This document shows, piece by piece, positions 20,435-31,455 of a DNA stretch of 64,000 bases. This DNA is from Branchiostoma floridae (taxonomy: Eukaryota > Chordata > Leptocardii > Amphioxiformes > Branchiostomatidae). Location: positions 1,257,705 to 1,321,704 of the forward strand of contig NC_049989.1 in the NCBI RefSeq assembly GCF_000003815.2. Direction: 5' to 3'. The position numbers and the translations under genes were made by a program. The notes under the pieces are model-generated. The model was given only the letters and a program-made list of their open reading frames with translations. It did no database searches and was not told where the DNA came from. Position 1 is the stretch's first letter. The number at the start of each line of letters is the position of its first letter.

Positions 20435-20689
20435 TGGCAGTCCTACATAGCTGTGAAGATTCTAAGTCACTGCGAGTGTTGGAGAAGAATGGATGCTTTG
20501 ATCCCGATCTGCTTGCTTTTGCGGGTACCAGCTTTTGAACAAGAATGGTATCCCCACTTCTGACTTTCAAGGGATACAGAACACAGGGAAGGGGCGTTGT
20601 GATGTAATATTTAAGTCACAAGCAGCTCCTTTCCATACCTCGTAGCAGATGATAGTATAGAAGTCAACACATACGGGTCAGAGGTCACC
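20435..20689 (+). pseudogene. Gene X, second part
   Basis: This continues the frame cut by LINE-2: MAVLHSCEDSKSLRVLEKNG and CFDPDLLAFAGTSF up to a TGA near 20538. Removing LINE-2 plus one target copy joins ESSMD to MAVLH in frame. Beyond 20540 the frame is broken and nothing is recognised. Confidence 0.45.
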
Positions 20690-21150
20690 GTAGTTACGGC
20701 GATAGGCATTCCTTTGCAGTTGGATGATACTACATACGATTCAAACTGAAGGAGTTTTGGGAGGTCCTGAATGTGGAATTCTTGACCTATGCAAGTCAGG
20801 GCTACCCGGAGTTATTAACGAGAACCCGTCAGTACAGGATGAAGCTGAAAAGCCATGTTCCTAATTCGGAGAGACTGGGAGATGAGGTTATCACGTTCCG
20901 ATACGCGGGCCAACCAAAATTGTGCTATTAATGTGAAAGTACTGGCCACGTTTTAGTCGATTGTGAAGCAGAGAAGTGCTCTAAGTGTCTTGCATTAGGC
21001 CATCTTGTCAAAGATTGCACCAGTGTCATCACATGTAACGTGTTTGGAGAGAAGGGCCACACGTGGCGTAACTGTGACCTGTCCTTCATCAATGCCTGCA
21101 GGCCGTCTTCGTCCTGGGCGAATGTGTACGAATATTTAACGACAATGGGA
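20690..21150 (+). pseudogene. Tx1-type gag fragment with three zinc knuckles
   Basis: Frames give VTVVTAIGIPLQ, then LTYASQGYPELLTRTRQYRM, VRLGDEV-like SERLGDEVITFRYAGQP and three knuckles. These are CY*CESTGHVLVDC (one stop inside), CSKCLALGHLVKDC and CNVFGEKGHTWRNC (second Cys now Phe). It aligns with the minus-strand gag at 4757-5341 over the RRM-like region and shows the knuckles that copy has lost. Stops and the lost Cys make it a dead fragment. It abuts the 5' end of the next gene fragment at about 21150. Confidence 0.7.
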
Positions 21151-21169
21151 AAACTTTTTTTTTGGTGAG

Positions 21170-22788
21170 ACGTTTGCACAACTCAAATGAAAATGACAAG
21201 AAGTATGAGGGGAAGGAACGGTAAGTTTAAAAAATTGTATTATACAGTGTATATGTATACATATGTAAAGTCCGAACTAAATGGTCAACAGACAATTTTG
21301 GACAAAGGCAAATTGTTAATCTGTTTATGTAACACAAATAAAGACTTAAAATCATCTATACAAAAACCTTCAGAAAATATAACAGTTTTCATCGTTATAT
21401 TTTACAGACTAAACTCACCCCACAATGCAGCAGTGACGACGTTTCTTGTCAACGAAATTGCTGCCAACGGCGAGCACCCGTCAGATATGATCCGAGGTGA
21501 GCAACTGTGCTTCAAGTTCAAGCTGCCCCTTTTGCAAATGTTAAAACGGGCAATACAAGACGGTCTTTCTTGTCCTATACATAGTATAACTTATACTCTC
21601 TATGCAACTTTTGCGTGGAATTGTTTTTTTTGCCATGATGATGCTCAAATCATTGGTATATATGATGTATGTACATGTTTAAAATCGACAATTATGGTAA
21701 ATTAGAATTACATTCAATACAGTTGAGTTTATACAAGCTAAACTTTTTATACATTTTTTTTCCAGCCGCGTGTGTTGGTTACTACGAGACCATTCGTCGG
21801 GCGTACACACTGAGTCTACCCGAGAACAAAGAAAAGGCGGCAAAAGAAGGAAAAGACAAGCTACTCCGGTCCCGGAGAAAGAGGGTGAGTCTATTATGTC
21901 TATTATGCAAACCTGTTTGTCTGTAAACAAAGGACCAAGCCCTTGACACCTTGACTTAAAGTTTGTTTTTAGAAGAGAGGAACATGTTTTGTTTGATTAG
22001 TTTTTCAAATTTGTGTTTGTATGCGAATCTACTCATGCACAGACAGGAACACGTTGACCTCATAAACCCGCTTTTACTTTATGATCTAGACGAAATCACC
22101 CCTGTCACCTTTCAACTCTCAGCAAAGCTGAAATCTAATCAAATTTATATTTAGTTCTCATTGTTTGAACTACTAGCGATTTTTACTGAAGTCACATATG
22201 CTTGGATGCGCTGACATATTTCCATTTTTCAATGTTTTACACTAGTTGCTGGACGTGAGAAGAGATGCCATCCAGAATGAGGAAGAGCAGGGCCTCTAGA
22301 CTGGAGTAACACAGGAGCTTATGTCCGATGAGGAAGACGGCACTTCAAACGGGATGGCCGTGTGGCTGGTGAAGCCCCCAGCCTTCCGAAGCCAACAGCT
22401 GACCGACCTATGCGCGGTACTACAGACCAGGCTGGATGCTGACCCCAAGTACCTGGCCGCCAACCGCAAACAGAGACTGAGGGTGGAAGGCGCTGAAAGT
22501 GACAGGGAACTCCCTCGGACCTACGACCCCGACCGGGCCGCTGTGCACTTCACCCCCGGAAGCACTCCCCGCCCAGCAGTCCGATCCTGTCTGTCAGCCA
22601 TCACAGCTAACAGCAACAACCATGCCAACCGCACCCCGCCGCCCCGCAGACCGGCAGGAAGAAGCTTAGCTTTCCAGAGTGAGGACTTTCCTTCACGGAC
22701 TCTGGAAGGCTACAATGTGGCTAGTTTGGTCGATGAGGATATTGATTGTATTTCTGACATTGATGGCAATTCCTTAACTCCACTGTAG
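21170..22788 (+). pseudogene. Unidentified four-exon gene fragment
   Basis: Four exons fit with GT..AG borders and matching phases. They are ..21220 (NSNENDKKYEGKE, donor GTAAGT), 21408-21496 (LNSPHNAAVTTFLVNEIAAN…), 21766-21884 (CVGYYETIRRAYTLSLPENK… basic end LLRSRRKR) and 22246-22788. The last exon reads LLDVRRDAIQNEEEQGL, hits one in-frame TAG at 22297, then continues open for 162 codons. Those include QELMSDEEDG, VWLVKPPAFRSQQLTDLCAVL, a basic RKQRLR and a Pro/Ser-rich tail. Acidic and basic patches suggest a nuclear protein. The 5' end is lost at the junction with the gag fragment. No family name can be given; similar SDEEDG proteins are, from memory, repeated in amphioxus. Confidence 0.5.
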
Positions 22789-23254
22789 TCCATATGTAGC
22801 CTGCACGCCTGCTCAGCATGAATAGTTATTTTTTCTTATCTTTTGTATTCTTTTAATTACTGGGCAACTTATATTTTACGGGATGTGTACAAGATACTTG
22901 GCATCTTAAAATAGCTAAGAGTTTGGTGTGTCCATTCAAGCACACATGGGTGTACTTTGTACTATGTTACTCGTTTGCATTTTATATCTAACGTATGTTT
23001 GTGTCCTTTCTTACTATGTGTTAAGACAATTTTGTAATGTGCCAGGCAAGGATCCCGCACCCAATGTTTCAGCTTCGCGTTTGATCTCAGCCCTGGCATA
23101 CCTGGAGGAAAAGGCACGGGCACTGAATCACCCAAACCTACGGAAGTTCGGGGCTACACTGCGCGAATCCCGGGGTTATGAGTATCATCCAAATCTAGGG
23201 AGAATGGTTTTGGGAGCACTTGGCCCTAAGGAGGACGAAGAGGCATTCCTTTAA
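22789..23254 (+). pseudogene. Small exon-like frame ending LGALGPKEDEEAFL
   Basis: 22789-23045 shows nothing. From a possible acceptor (GTGCCAG, 23045) the frame reads SASRLISALAYLEEKARALN, HPNLRKFGATLRESRGYEYH and GRMVLGALGPKEDEEAF, then stop at 23252. It is helical and charged with no recognised domain. It may be the last exon of a repeated gene. Confidence 0.35.
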
Positions 23255-23274
23255 AGTTTAATGACAACTTCACA

Positions 23275-24364
23275 CGATTTAAACTAATTCTTGACCTACG
23301 CAAGTCAGGGCTACCCGGAGTTGTTGACGGGAACCCGTCAGTACGGGATAAAGCGTATGTGCCATGTGCCCATTTCGGTGAGACTGGGAGATGAGGTTAT
23401 GTCGTTCTGATATGGGAGAGCCAATGACCCAACTNNNNNNNNNNNNNNNNNNNNNNNNNNNNNNNNNNNNNNNNNNNNNNNNNNNNNNNNNNNNNNNNNN
23501 NNNNNNNNNNNNNNNNNNNNNNNNNNNNNNNNNNTGTGTCACAAATGTGGTAATACTGAACACCTTTTGGACTAACTGTGACGTGGATAAGTGCAGTAAG
23601 TGTTTGGCATTAGGCCATGTTGCCAAAAAATGCACTAGTGGCATCAAATGTAATGTGTGTGGAGAGGACGGCCACACGTGGCGTAACCTTTACCCTTAAT
23701 GCCTGCAATTCAGCAAGCCGGCTACGTCCTTGGCGAAGGACAACAGTGTTCAGGACACCAGCGCCAAGAATGAGTGTCGCGGGCAAAGGCAAAGCTGTGG
23801 CGGGCCAAAGCAACCTAGTACCTACGTTTAGTGCCTTTTTAGGGCAAACAAGAGGAGAAACGTGACAGCAATGACATGACGACCAACTCCCCTGCTGTTG
23901 TGAAAAGCAGTCAAAAGAAGCCCTACCCTACCCTACCCGATCTAACAAGGCGGTAGTGAAGGTGGTACCATCCAAGGAGAGAGTGGTGCCTTCCAAAGAA
24001 AGGCCCACTTCTCCAAAGGCAGTTGTGAACCCTACCGAACCTAACAAGGCGGTAGTGGAAACCGACTCTCCCAAAACAGTTGTGAAAAGCAGTAAGAAGC
24101 CAGATCCTACAAAGCCTAACAAGGCGGTAGAGAAAGTCTGGTGCCTTCCAAAACCTCTAAGCTAGAGGGGACTCCCTATGATGTAGATACGGAGAAAGGT
24201 AACGTGGTACCTGCCGATTCTCCAGGGGATGTAGGAACTCCTCATGAGGAATCTCCTGGTTTATGGGACCTGGGTTCACTCCCTGAGGATGGAGCTATTA
24301 TTAAGTTCACAAGCTGCCAGTCTTATGAGGCATATAGTGCGGAAGATGGAAGAAATGATGACTA
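23275..24364 (+). pseudogene. Tx1-type gag fragment with Lys/Pro-rich tail
   Basis: It begins like the other gag copies (ILDLRKSGLPGV in a shifted frame, equivalent to YASQGYPEL). After the N gap it has knuckles CHKCGNTEHLLD (frameshifted), CSKCLALGHVAKKC and CNVCGEDGHTWRN. A long hydrophilic tail follows in several frames, with repeats of PNKAVV and PSKER (23940-24130) and an acidic end (GLWDLGSLPEDG). This tail is probably the natural C-terminal region missing from the minus-strand gags. At least three frame breaks are present. Confidence 0.6.
23435..23534. other. Assembly gap, 100 N
   Basis: Exactly 100 N, a conventional placeholder; the true length is unknown. It falls inside a gag repeat. 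Confidence 0.98.
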
Positions 24365-24965
24365 AATGAGTATGCAGGTTGCAAGAATCGAGCGGGTTCA
24401 GAAGAGGGCGCTGCGCACAATTCTGAAGGGACAGTACACTAACTATGAGTTAGCTCTGTAGCTAACCGGTATTAAGTCACTGAAAGGCCGACGAGAGGAC
24501 TTATGCTTGAAGTTTGCTGGCAAACTCAGCCCTGAAATCCTCCCACCCACAGCAGGGGCAACTCATTAGAAACATTAGGAACTCTAAGAAGCTTAAAACT
24601 GTTAAGTGCAGAACGAACCCATACAAACATTCCGAATGCCATATTTAGTCAGGTGATATAGTCCACCTCCTAAACAACAGATAATCACGGTGTGAATAGT
24701 TGATTTTAATCATGTTCCAATTAAGATCAATTCTCGTTTCTACAAAACGGTTGTCCCCACGTTAAGTTACTCATTTCTGTCCTGACTATAATTGTAAACG
24801 TACATTTTTAAAGCGTACTTTGAATTGGTGTTATAAAGTTTATGGTAAGTTGCGATATGTTGTTTTACAATGCTTGTATTGTACCGTATACGTAATTCAG
24901 CTTCTGGCTGCGAAGTATCACGTTTTAATAAATCATTCATTCATTCATTCATTCATTCATTCATT
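24365..24965 (+). mobile_element. CR1/L2-type LINE 3' end with ATTC tail
   Basis: The start encodes the C-terminal RT tail IERVQKRALRTILKGQYTNY, then LTGIKSLKGRREDLCLKFA with one stop (near 24460). About 350 bp of 3' UTR follows, then a run of ATTC repeats (24929-24965) directly after AATAAAT. Short tandem-repeat tails instead of poly(A) are typical of CR1/L2-type LINEs. The 5' part of the element is missing. Confidence 0.75.
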
Positions 24966-25143
24966 CCAACCTCTCCTATTGCTCGCGTCCAAGATGGCGG
25001 CCACGACTAGACGCGCATCACATGAGCTGCACGTCTGAATAACCTTGTTTGTGTTGTTACGATACTTAATGATATAATTTGCGTACGAGAACTTACAAAA
25101 CATTGTAATGTAAGTGACTAAGATAAATGTATTCCTTTTACAG

Positions 25144-25710
25144 AGCCTGCCTCTGCTGCTACAGAAAGCAGCCTCGGCGAGTTCAGCCACGATACAGGAT
25201 CATCGTTGGAAGAGGTACAGGAGATCTCGGTGTCCCATCCGACCGATGGAATCACAGAAGAGCGGAACGCGTCCGACAAAACTGTCACCTGCATAGTGAT
25301 AGAGGGGTCGACGACGAAGGGACGGTATAAACTGGTTAGTAGCGAAGGGTACAGATACGCCTTGAAGAAGGAGACCCGGGAAACGATTCACTGGCGGTGT
25401 GCGAAGAGAAACAAGACGATCACGTGTGGCGCACCCGGGGATCCGTCGGCACTGCCACTCACCAGAGCTGGCGGCATCCCTGTATGTCAGAGTCAACGCT
25501 GATCTGAACAAAATGGCGAAGAACCAGCTCTTTGAGACAGCGTCAAACTTGGTGAATGATGTAATGCTTCAGGCGGGAAACCAACAAGGGCCAGGTCAAC
25601 AGAGCAAATGCAAAGATGAGACCAGAGGAGCCACAGGAAAGGGACCTGATGACTTTAGATTTTTGTTCGCATGCGTGAACTGTGGAAAGACGTGTCTCGA
25701 CTTGCTCTGA
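25144..25710 (+). pseudogene. FLYWCH zinc-finger exon (MULE-type gene)
   Basis: It opens after an acceptor TTTTACAG (25143). An acidic leader (EPASAATESSLGEFSHD…) precedes the FLYWCH finger at about 25327-25470: YKLVSSEGYRYALKK, HWRCAKRNKTITCG and the His region, the last reached only by a frame change. The second frame gives LYVRVNADLNKMAKNQLFE and ASNLVNDVMLQAGNQQ, which matches the helix found in copies A and C ahead of WYIDGTFKI. It thus links the FLYWCH finger with MULE-type transposase sequence. FLYWCH fingers bind DNA. The frameshift near 25430 and loss of the transposase core make this a remnant. The region before it (24966-25143) has AAGATGGCGGCC, a YY1-like site. Confidence 0.65.
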
Positions 25711-26212
25711 GTAACGGCCTAGATTGGGCTGAGTTTTTTTTTAATGTTTTTTTAGCCAGTTTTTGCCCTAACTAGTTTTTAAGAGTGGTAAAGGCAACTA
25801 GAATAGTTTTTAATAAGTTTTTAGGCAAAAAGTCCAGATTTTTTTAGCGAGTTATAAGGTACTTTTTATCGGCCATGTGCTGACAGGATGTCGCCATCTT
25901 GTTTTTTTTTCGTTCTTTAGTTTTTACATGACTTGGGTCAGATTTATATCCTATCAAACGGGGATTGCGGGCGGGGAAGTTTTAGCACTGTCATGAGTGC
26001 GTATTCCCAACAGTCCAACAACTATTTCCAAGGGTGGAAAAAACCCCGGAGTTCTAGTACAGTGGTCAATTAAAGAATTATCGCTGTCGGATCCGGAGTT
26101 CCCGGAGTGGGAAAAGCCCCAGAGCCGAGTTGACTAACCCACCAGCAAAGGCAAAACATAAGCGGATTTTCCTGGGCGGGAAAAGCCCTAGAGATACGAG
26201 TAGAGTAGAGTT
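25711..26212. other. Non-coding, T-rich, with a weak repeat
   Basis: There is no gene. 25730-25920 is T-rich, with repeated AGTTTTTA. A motif like GTGGGAAAAGCCC(C/T)AGAG occurs three times, at about 26031, 26107 and 26178. Confidence 0.35.
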
Positions 26213-27240
26213 TTGTCATTATCGACCATTTATAATTACCATGCATATCAATGGATTAAAGAAAGGTGTATTATAGTTGATGAATATTGTTGTTTGTCCT
26301 GTGCCACTAGTGCATTTATAGCAATGAGAAAGATCTCCGTGCGCCTTCCTGTCTTTGGATCAAGAGAAGCCGTTTGCCAGAGTCAATTTTTGTTATCTGC
26401 AGGCTGTTTTACCTAGGATGGGTTTTGGTGCGATTTTCAGGGCGTACATTACCACCCTGTATGGCGGAGCCGCCTGTTCAGTGCTTGTTAACGGTCAAAT
26501 TTCTGACCAGTTTCATCCGTCCCACGGGGTCAGACATGGCTGTTCTCTGTCCCCCGTATTGTATGTTCTCTCCCTTGAACCTTTCTCTGAAATGGTCAGG
26601 AACAATTTTAACATTTGTGGTCTTCGTCTCCCAGGTGGAGCGGAGGTCAAGTTAATTCAATATGCCGATGATAATACCGGTATTTTAGCGGATGATGATT
26701 CCATCCGGCATTTTGTCGAGGATGTTTCTGTTTATGAGAAGGGTTCCGGAGCCCGTTTGAATAAGGGTAAACACTATAGGATTGTGGCTCGGGCGCTGGC
26801 GATGCCGTTCAGATTCTTCAGTACCGGGCATCGTTTGCATCTGGACTTTCTTAATTCTACTCGGTTTAGCCATTGGTAACACCGATATGGCTGGGGAGAA
26901 TTGGAAACGGCGAGCTGCCAAGTTCTATTCTGTCCTTCAGTCTTGGAGTACTTAGCTTACTCTGACTGTGGGGCCGGGCTATGTATTTTAACTCACTGGC
27001 AGCGTCAAAGTTATTTTATACCGCAGTACTCTTTGCCCCTCCTTCAACATACTTTGTAGCCTCAATAAGGCAGTCTTCCATTTCCTGGAGGGGCAAGAGA
27101 GAGATGGTTTCTCGATGGTCAGTTTTCTTACCTGTCGACAAAGGAGGTTTGACGATTGTTGATATCTCATTGAAGAGCAAATACATGTATGTACCTCAAG
27201 TTTTTCTCTGCTCTGGCAAACGTCTCTTTTGAGCCTTCTT
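26213..27240 (+). pseudogene. Composite fragment with Tx1-type RT
   Basis: 26213-26310 matches 1215-1320 of copy A, then sequence jumps to the equivalent of 3100, an internal deletion. The 174-codon frame at 26355-26879 has MGFGAIFRAYITTLYGGAA, FHPSHGVRHGCSLSPVLY and QYADDNTGILADDDS. The first catalytic Asp is lost: EKPFARV stands for the EKAFDRV expected. It continues through WKRRAAKFYSVLQSW and SSISWRGKRE into FLPVDKGGLTIVDISLKSK. This is the best-preserved RT piece of the composite but is still dead. Confidence 0.7.
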
Positions 27241-27334
27241 TTTCCAGTTTGCCGAAGGATGACAACGAAAAATTAAAGGGTGACAAAAGTGCTTATGAGA
27301 GAGATATTTATCACATCACAGTACATAGTTCAAG

Positions 27335-28061
27335 TCATGTCAGGGCTACCCGGAGTTGTTGACGGGAACCCGTCAGTACAGGATGAAACTGAAAAGTCAT
27401 GTGCCTTATTCGGTGAGACTTGGAAATGAAGTTATCTCGTTCAGATATGCGGGCCAACCAAAAATTTGCATTAAATGTGGAAGTACTGGCTACTTTTTGG
27501 TCGATGCTGAGATAATCTTTTTTCTTCCGTTAAGAACGAAAGAGAGGTGAGAAGAAGACGGCGAGGGAGTTGAGGAAGTCCGATGCATACTGTTACATCG
27601 GGAGGGAGGACATTCTTGACACCTTCCAGGCTTTCAACGCTATCTCATCAGTGTGGCTGAGATAGAGAGACCGGCCAATCTCACTGGAAGTGGTGGAGCC
27701 ACCGCTAAAAGAGATGCAGAACGGAAAAAAAACCCAGGGCGAGACGGTCTGCAAAAGAGTTCTTTATACAGTATTGGCCTGGTGTTCGGCAGGATACGCT
27801 TGAGGTCATCAATGACGGCCTAGAAGAAAATCAGCTGCCAACGTTTTAGGGAGAGGCAGTCATAAAGCTTATCGATAAGAATGGTGACTCCCTTAGCCCT
27901 TCAAGCAAACGCAATGTCGTATCCTTGTTAAACGTTGATTATAAGATATTGGCCAAAACGTTAGATAACAGTTTAAAATGTACCATTGGAGAAGTCATTG
28001 AAAATTACCAATTCTGATAGCTACAGGCTGTAGCTAGCTGAGGGACATACTTAGTCAGAAT
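27335..28061 (+). pseudogene. Tx1-type gag and ORF2 fragments
   Basis: 27335-27550 encodes GYPELLTGTRQYRMKLKSHV, RLGNEVISFRYAGQPKIC and a partial knuckle CIKCGSTGYFLVDA (last Cys lost). 27560-28015 holds ORF2 pieces in shifting frames: GRDGLQK, VINDGLEENQLPTF, EAVIKLIDKNGDSLSP and VVSLLNVDYKILAKTLDN, the N-terminal RT region. It ends at the second N gap. Confidence 0.6.
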
Positions 28062-28161
28062 NNNNNNNNNNNNNNNNNNNNNNNNNNNNNNNNNNNNNNN
28101 NNNNNNNNNNNNNNNNNNNNNNNNNNNNNNNNNNNNNNNNNNNNNNNNNNNNNNNNNNNNN
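28062..28161. other. Assembly gap, 100 N
   Basis: Exactly 100 N. Immediately after it copy B of the composite starts mid-element, so B's left part may be missing from the assembly. Confidence 0.98.
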
Positions 28162-29950
28162 ATTTTCTTTAAATGTGGACTATAAGATTTTGTCCAAGGC
28201 TTTGACAAACCGTTTGATAGCTATTATGCCCACTCTTGTACATCCTGACCAAGACTGTTCTGTGCCTATTTTGAATAATTTGATTCTCCTTCGGGACATT
28301 GTTATTTACAGCAATGAGAAAGATCTCCGTGTGCCTTCCTGTCTTTGGATCACAAGAAGGCTTCTGAGTCAGTTTTTGTTATCTGCAGGCTGTTTTATCT
28401 AAGATAGGTTTTGGTCCGATTTTCAGGGCGTACATTACCACCCTATTTAGCGGAGCCGCCTTTTCCGTGATTGTCAACGGTCAGCTTTCTGACCAGTTTC
28501 ATCCGTCCCGCGGGGTGCGGCAGGGATGTTCTCTGTCCCCCTTATTGTATGTTCTCTCCCTTTAACCATTCTCTGAAATGGTCAGGAACAGTGTTAACAT
28601 TCGTGGTCTTCGTCTCCCAGGTGGAGCGGAGTTATTTCATTATGCCGATGATAATACCGGTATTTTAGCGGAAGATGATTCCATCCGGCATTTTGTCAAG
28701 GATGTTTCTGTTTATGAAAAGGGTTCCGGAGCCTGTTTGAATAAGGGTAAAGACTAGAGGGTTGTTATTCAGGCACGTTTTTTTTTATGTCACACGGGCT
28801 ACAGGTACTCTTGTTGCCCCCCGTGACTGGCCTGCTGACGACGACACATTTGCAGGTTTTGGGAATGACCACATACGCACACCTGTGATATTTCCAGCCT
28901 ATCCTGGCAAGGAACGGGTTTGACGAGGATGCATGCGTTGCGAAGGAATTAGGCTGGGGTCAACCAAAAGGACTGCTTGAATTGTGTAGCTGTGGGAAAA
29001 CATCTTCCTAGACGAGGAGAGAGCAGATCACCAACGTGTTGCAGCTGCCTTTTTCCTTGCCACTGCTGCCGCGCCGTGAAGACCGATTGGAGGTCCAGTC
29101 TGGACGTTGCAATGCTGTCTAAGCTGATATTCATTAGCATTGAGGAACCTTCAGTGCAAGAGTACCATGCAGCCCTAGCAGTACAGGCCTGGTAGGATGC
29201 TGCACCGAATATGCGACAGCTACATGAACCCTGGGAGATCACTATAGACTTTTAAATACTGTAGACTTAGTAGATGTTGGGGTAGAAGTTTGTTTAGTTT
29301 CCTGACTACCCTGCTTTGTTGTTAGTGCCTCACCCCAACTGTCACACTGAGAGAAATACATGTATTGTGTTTATACTGTAGTTTATTGTATATAATGCCT
29401 ATGGGGCCAATATTTTTCTGTAAACATTAATGCCTATTAAGTACAGCATTCCACCGGGTCTGTACTGCCTAGAAGTTACATGGTAGTGTTACACTGTACT
29501 TTATGTTCTCAAATACCTATCACTATGTGGCTAGTGTTTTTCGGTAGAAAAAATGACTTGGATTGCATGTTCTTGAATGCCTATATAGCCACTTTTTTAG
29601 TAAAAAAAATGACATGATACAGTAAATTGTATTAAGAAAGGCTTTATTTTCGTTAATACCTGTGTGTACAATGTTTTCTAGTAGAGAAAGGACGCAATTC
29701 GGTAAATTACATGATAAAGACTTTAATTCCTATGCGGACAGTGAAACGGTACATGAATACTTCTGTCAAAAGAGTGTTATTATGGTTGGTTTGAACGGCC
29801 TATTTTACTACCCATGCTGGTATTTTCGTCCACACTGGACTTTGTATGTGACCACTATGTGGGCATGATCAGCCTTCTAGCAAAAGTGAGGGTGTAGTTT
29901 CTAACAGCATTACCCTCCCCGTAACAGTTCCTGCACTGTGGGTTCTTAGT

Positions 29951-30535
29951 TCATTCCCTTGCCTGGCGCCCCAAGTTCCAAACTGCTTTGCATTCGCAGT
30001 CAGCCATGAAATGTTCTTCAACAGAACACCTGTCGCACATTCCGGGCTGGTCCACATATCTAATCGTGACAAGGTCCTGGCCAATCCTGAATGTATATGG
30101 GATATGGCCAATCAGTTGCATCTTATACTGCCTAGTGCCTGTTTTGACTGTAGGATAACCCAGGCTGGCCCAGGTGAGGAACCTGCTAGCCTTAACCTCC
30201 CCGTAGGCTTGTAGCTTGTGGCGAACGAAATTGTCGTCTACCCAAGACGGTATACCAAGGGCGGTGATAATCACCGTGTCCGTTCCGTTGTTGTCTACAT
30301 CGACGGAAAAGTCCGCGACCAAAGACGGGTATACCCTCAAGAGGTCTTCCTTCGATTTGAAGGTGATCTCATATTTCCCTTTGCCCTTTCTGCTGATCCC
30401 CTCGACATCTTTGTTGAGATCTAAACTGTGTGACTTAAACAGTTCTTTTACGTCATCAGACTCATTTTCTGACGGCTCAAAAAACGTGATCTCCACGCTC
30501 CTCTGTACAGCGAACTTAGAGAGGACGGGAGGCAT
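29951..30535 (-). CDS. Tx1-type LINE ORF1 (gag-like), truncated, copy B
   Basis: 194 codons, co-linear with copy A and differing at only about a dozen residues. Changes include NLNKDVEGI-type swaps and a knuckle reading C-D-R-C-S-V-E-E-H-F-M-A-D-C. The CX2CX4HX4C spacing is kept. The same stop after the first knuckle is present, so the truncation predates the duplication. Protein function would be RNA binding for the element. No partner ORF2 is present on this strand. Confidence 0.7.
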   Translation of the reverse strand: MPPVLSKFAVQRSVEITFFEPSENESDDVKELFKSHSLDLNKDVEGISRKGKGKYEITFKSKEDLLRVYPSLVADFSVDVDNNGTDTVIITALGIPSWVDDNFVRHKLQAYGEVKASRFLTWASLGYPTVKTGTRQYKMQLIGHIPYTFRIGQDLVTIRYVDQPGMCDRCSVEEHFMADCECKAVWNLGRQARE

Positions 30536-30921
30536 GATGCGTTTGTCTGAGATTTATCACACTATGGTGTGTTTAAAACTCTTTCAAACAAGAAACACTG
30601 AAAACGGTACCCCTGAAGCCCCCAACACACTCCTACCAGGGCGAAATGACATACCCCGTATGTAGGTCACTGTCTTGTGTGCCGTATTCCAAGAAACACT
30701 AATAGGCGGACGATACCAACTCTGATGTTTTGGGGATGAGGGTCGCTAACTACCCCAATACACAAGATTTACAGCCCTAAAACACACAGGCAGTACCAAA
30801 AAAATACCTAAACAAACTACCCTACTTTCAACCGGGTATGTCAAGTCAGACCTGAGTTACGAAGGGGGTTAAACTTTGTTTTGAACGGGAGACGTTTGGG
30901 CGATACCAACCCTCCAGCCGC

Positions 30922-31191
30922 TTAGGACGGGGGTAGTAGACTGGAAAGTCCAAGAAACACGACAAATACGACTTGATAAGGCAAACAAAGCAGATGGATC
31001 TCATAACACAAACCTGCTTTCTTACCATACGGAAAGGAATCCTTCTTGCTCAAAGTAGGGAAGAGAAAACCTCTGTAAAAGTACCAGCGTAACGCTGGAT
31101 GCACATCAGACGGTGCACGAAGCTTGCCTGTACCGAACCCGTCCCGTAGAGGGGGTTCGGTGCCACAAAAACTCTTGTAACTCAGCTTCAA
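30922..31191 (-). CDS. Small ORF in the gag leader, copy B (unproven)
   Basis: 89 codons, the longest of the four copies, with the shared WYFYRGFLFPT and hydrophobic tail described for copy A. Expression is unproven. Confidence 0.3.
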   Translation of the reverse strand: MKLSYKSFCGTEPPLRDGFGTGKLRAPSDVHPALRWYFYRGFLFPTLSKKDSFPYGKKAGLCYEIHLLCLPYQVVFVVFLGLSSLLPPS

Positions 31192-31455
31192 CTAAATATA
31201 CAGGAACAGAAACCCACCAAAACGATCCTGGGAAGCCCAGCAAACCGAAAAACTAAATGTCGGGCCTAGCTGTTCGCTCCAACCGGTCGAAAATGGCCGG
31301 GAAAGAGCACTAGACAGAGTGCGTGCCTCAGCCTCGTGTGCTCCAGAAGAGTTAGGACGCTACGCATGCGCGCATCAAGGAGGGTCTGCATGGGGTTGCC
31401 AGATCACAATATTTCGCCTGAGGATATACATGATTAAAGCCATACCGAGGTTACA

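Larger units (their letters stand above)
28162..31455. repeat. Composite repeat, copy B
   Basis: It matches 2947-6270 of copy A, and its first ~880 bp are almost identical to 34892-35806 of copy C. Contents are the RT remnant (+) to 28757, an unassigned segment, the 80-bp tandem repeat (29390-29870), gag on - (29951-30535), the small ORF on - (30922-31191) and leader. B and C share the 9-bp deletion relative to A. Confidence 0.8.

Noticed and set aside
24929-24965. Regular ATTC repeats considered as a CRISPR-like array
   Set aside because: No spacers; it is the short-repeat tail of a CR1/L2-type LINE in animal DNA.
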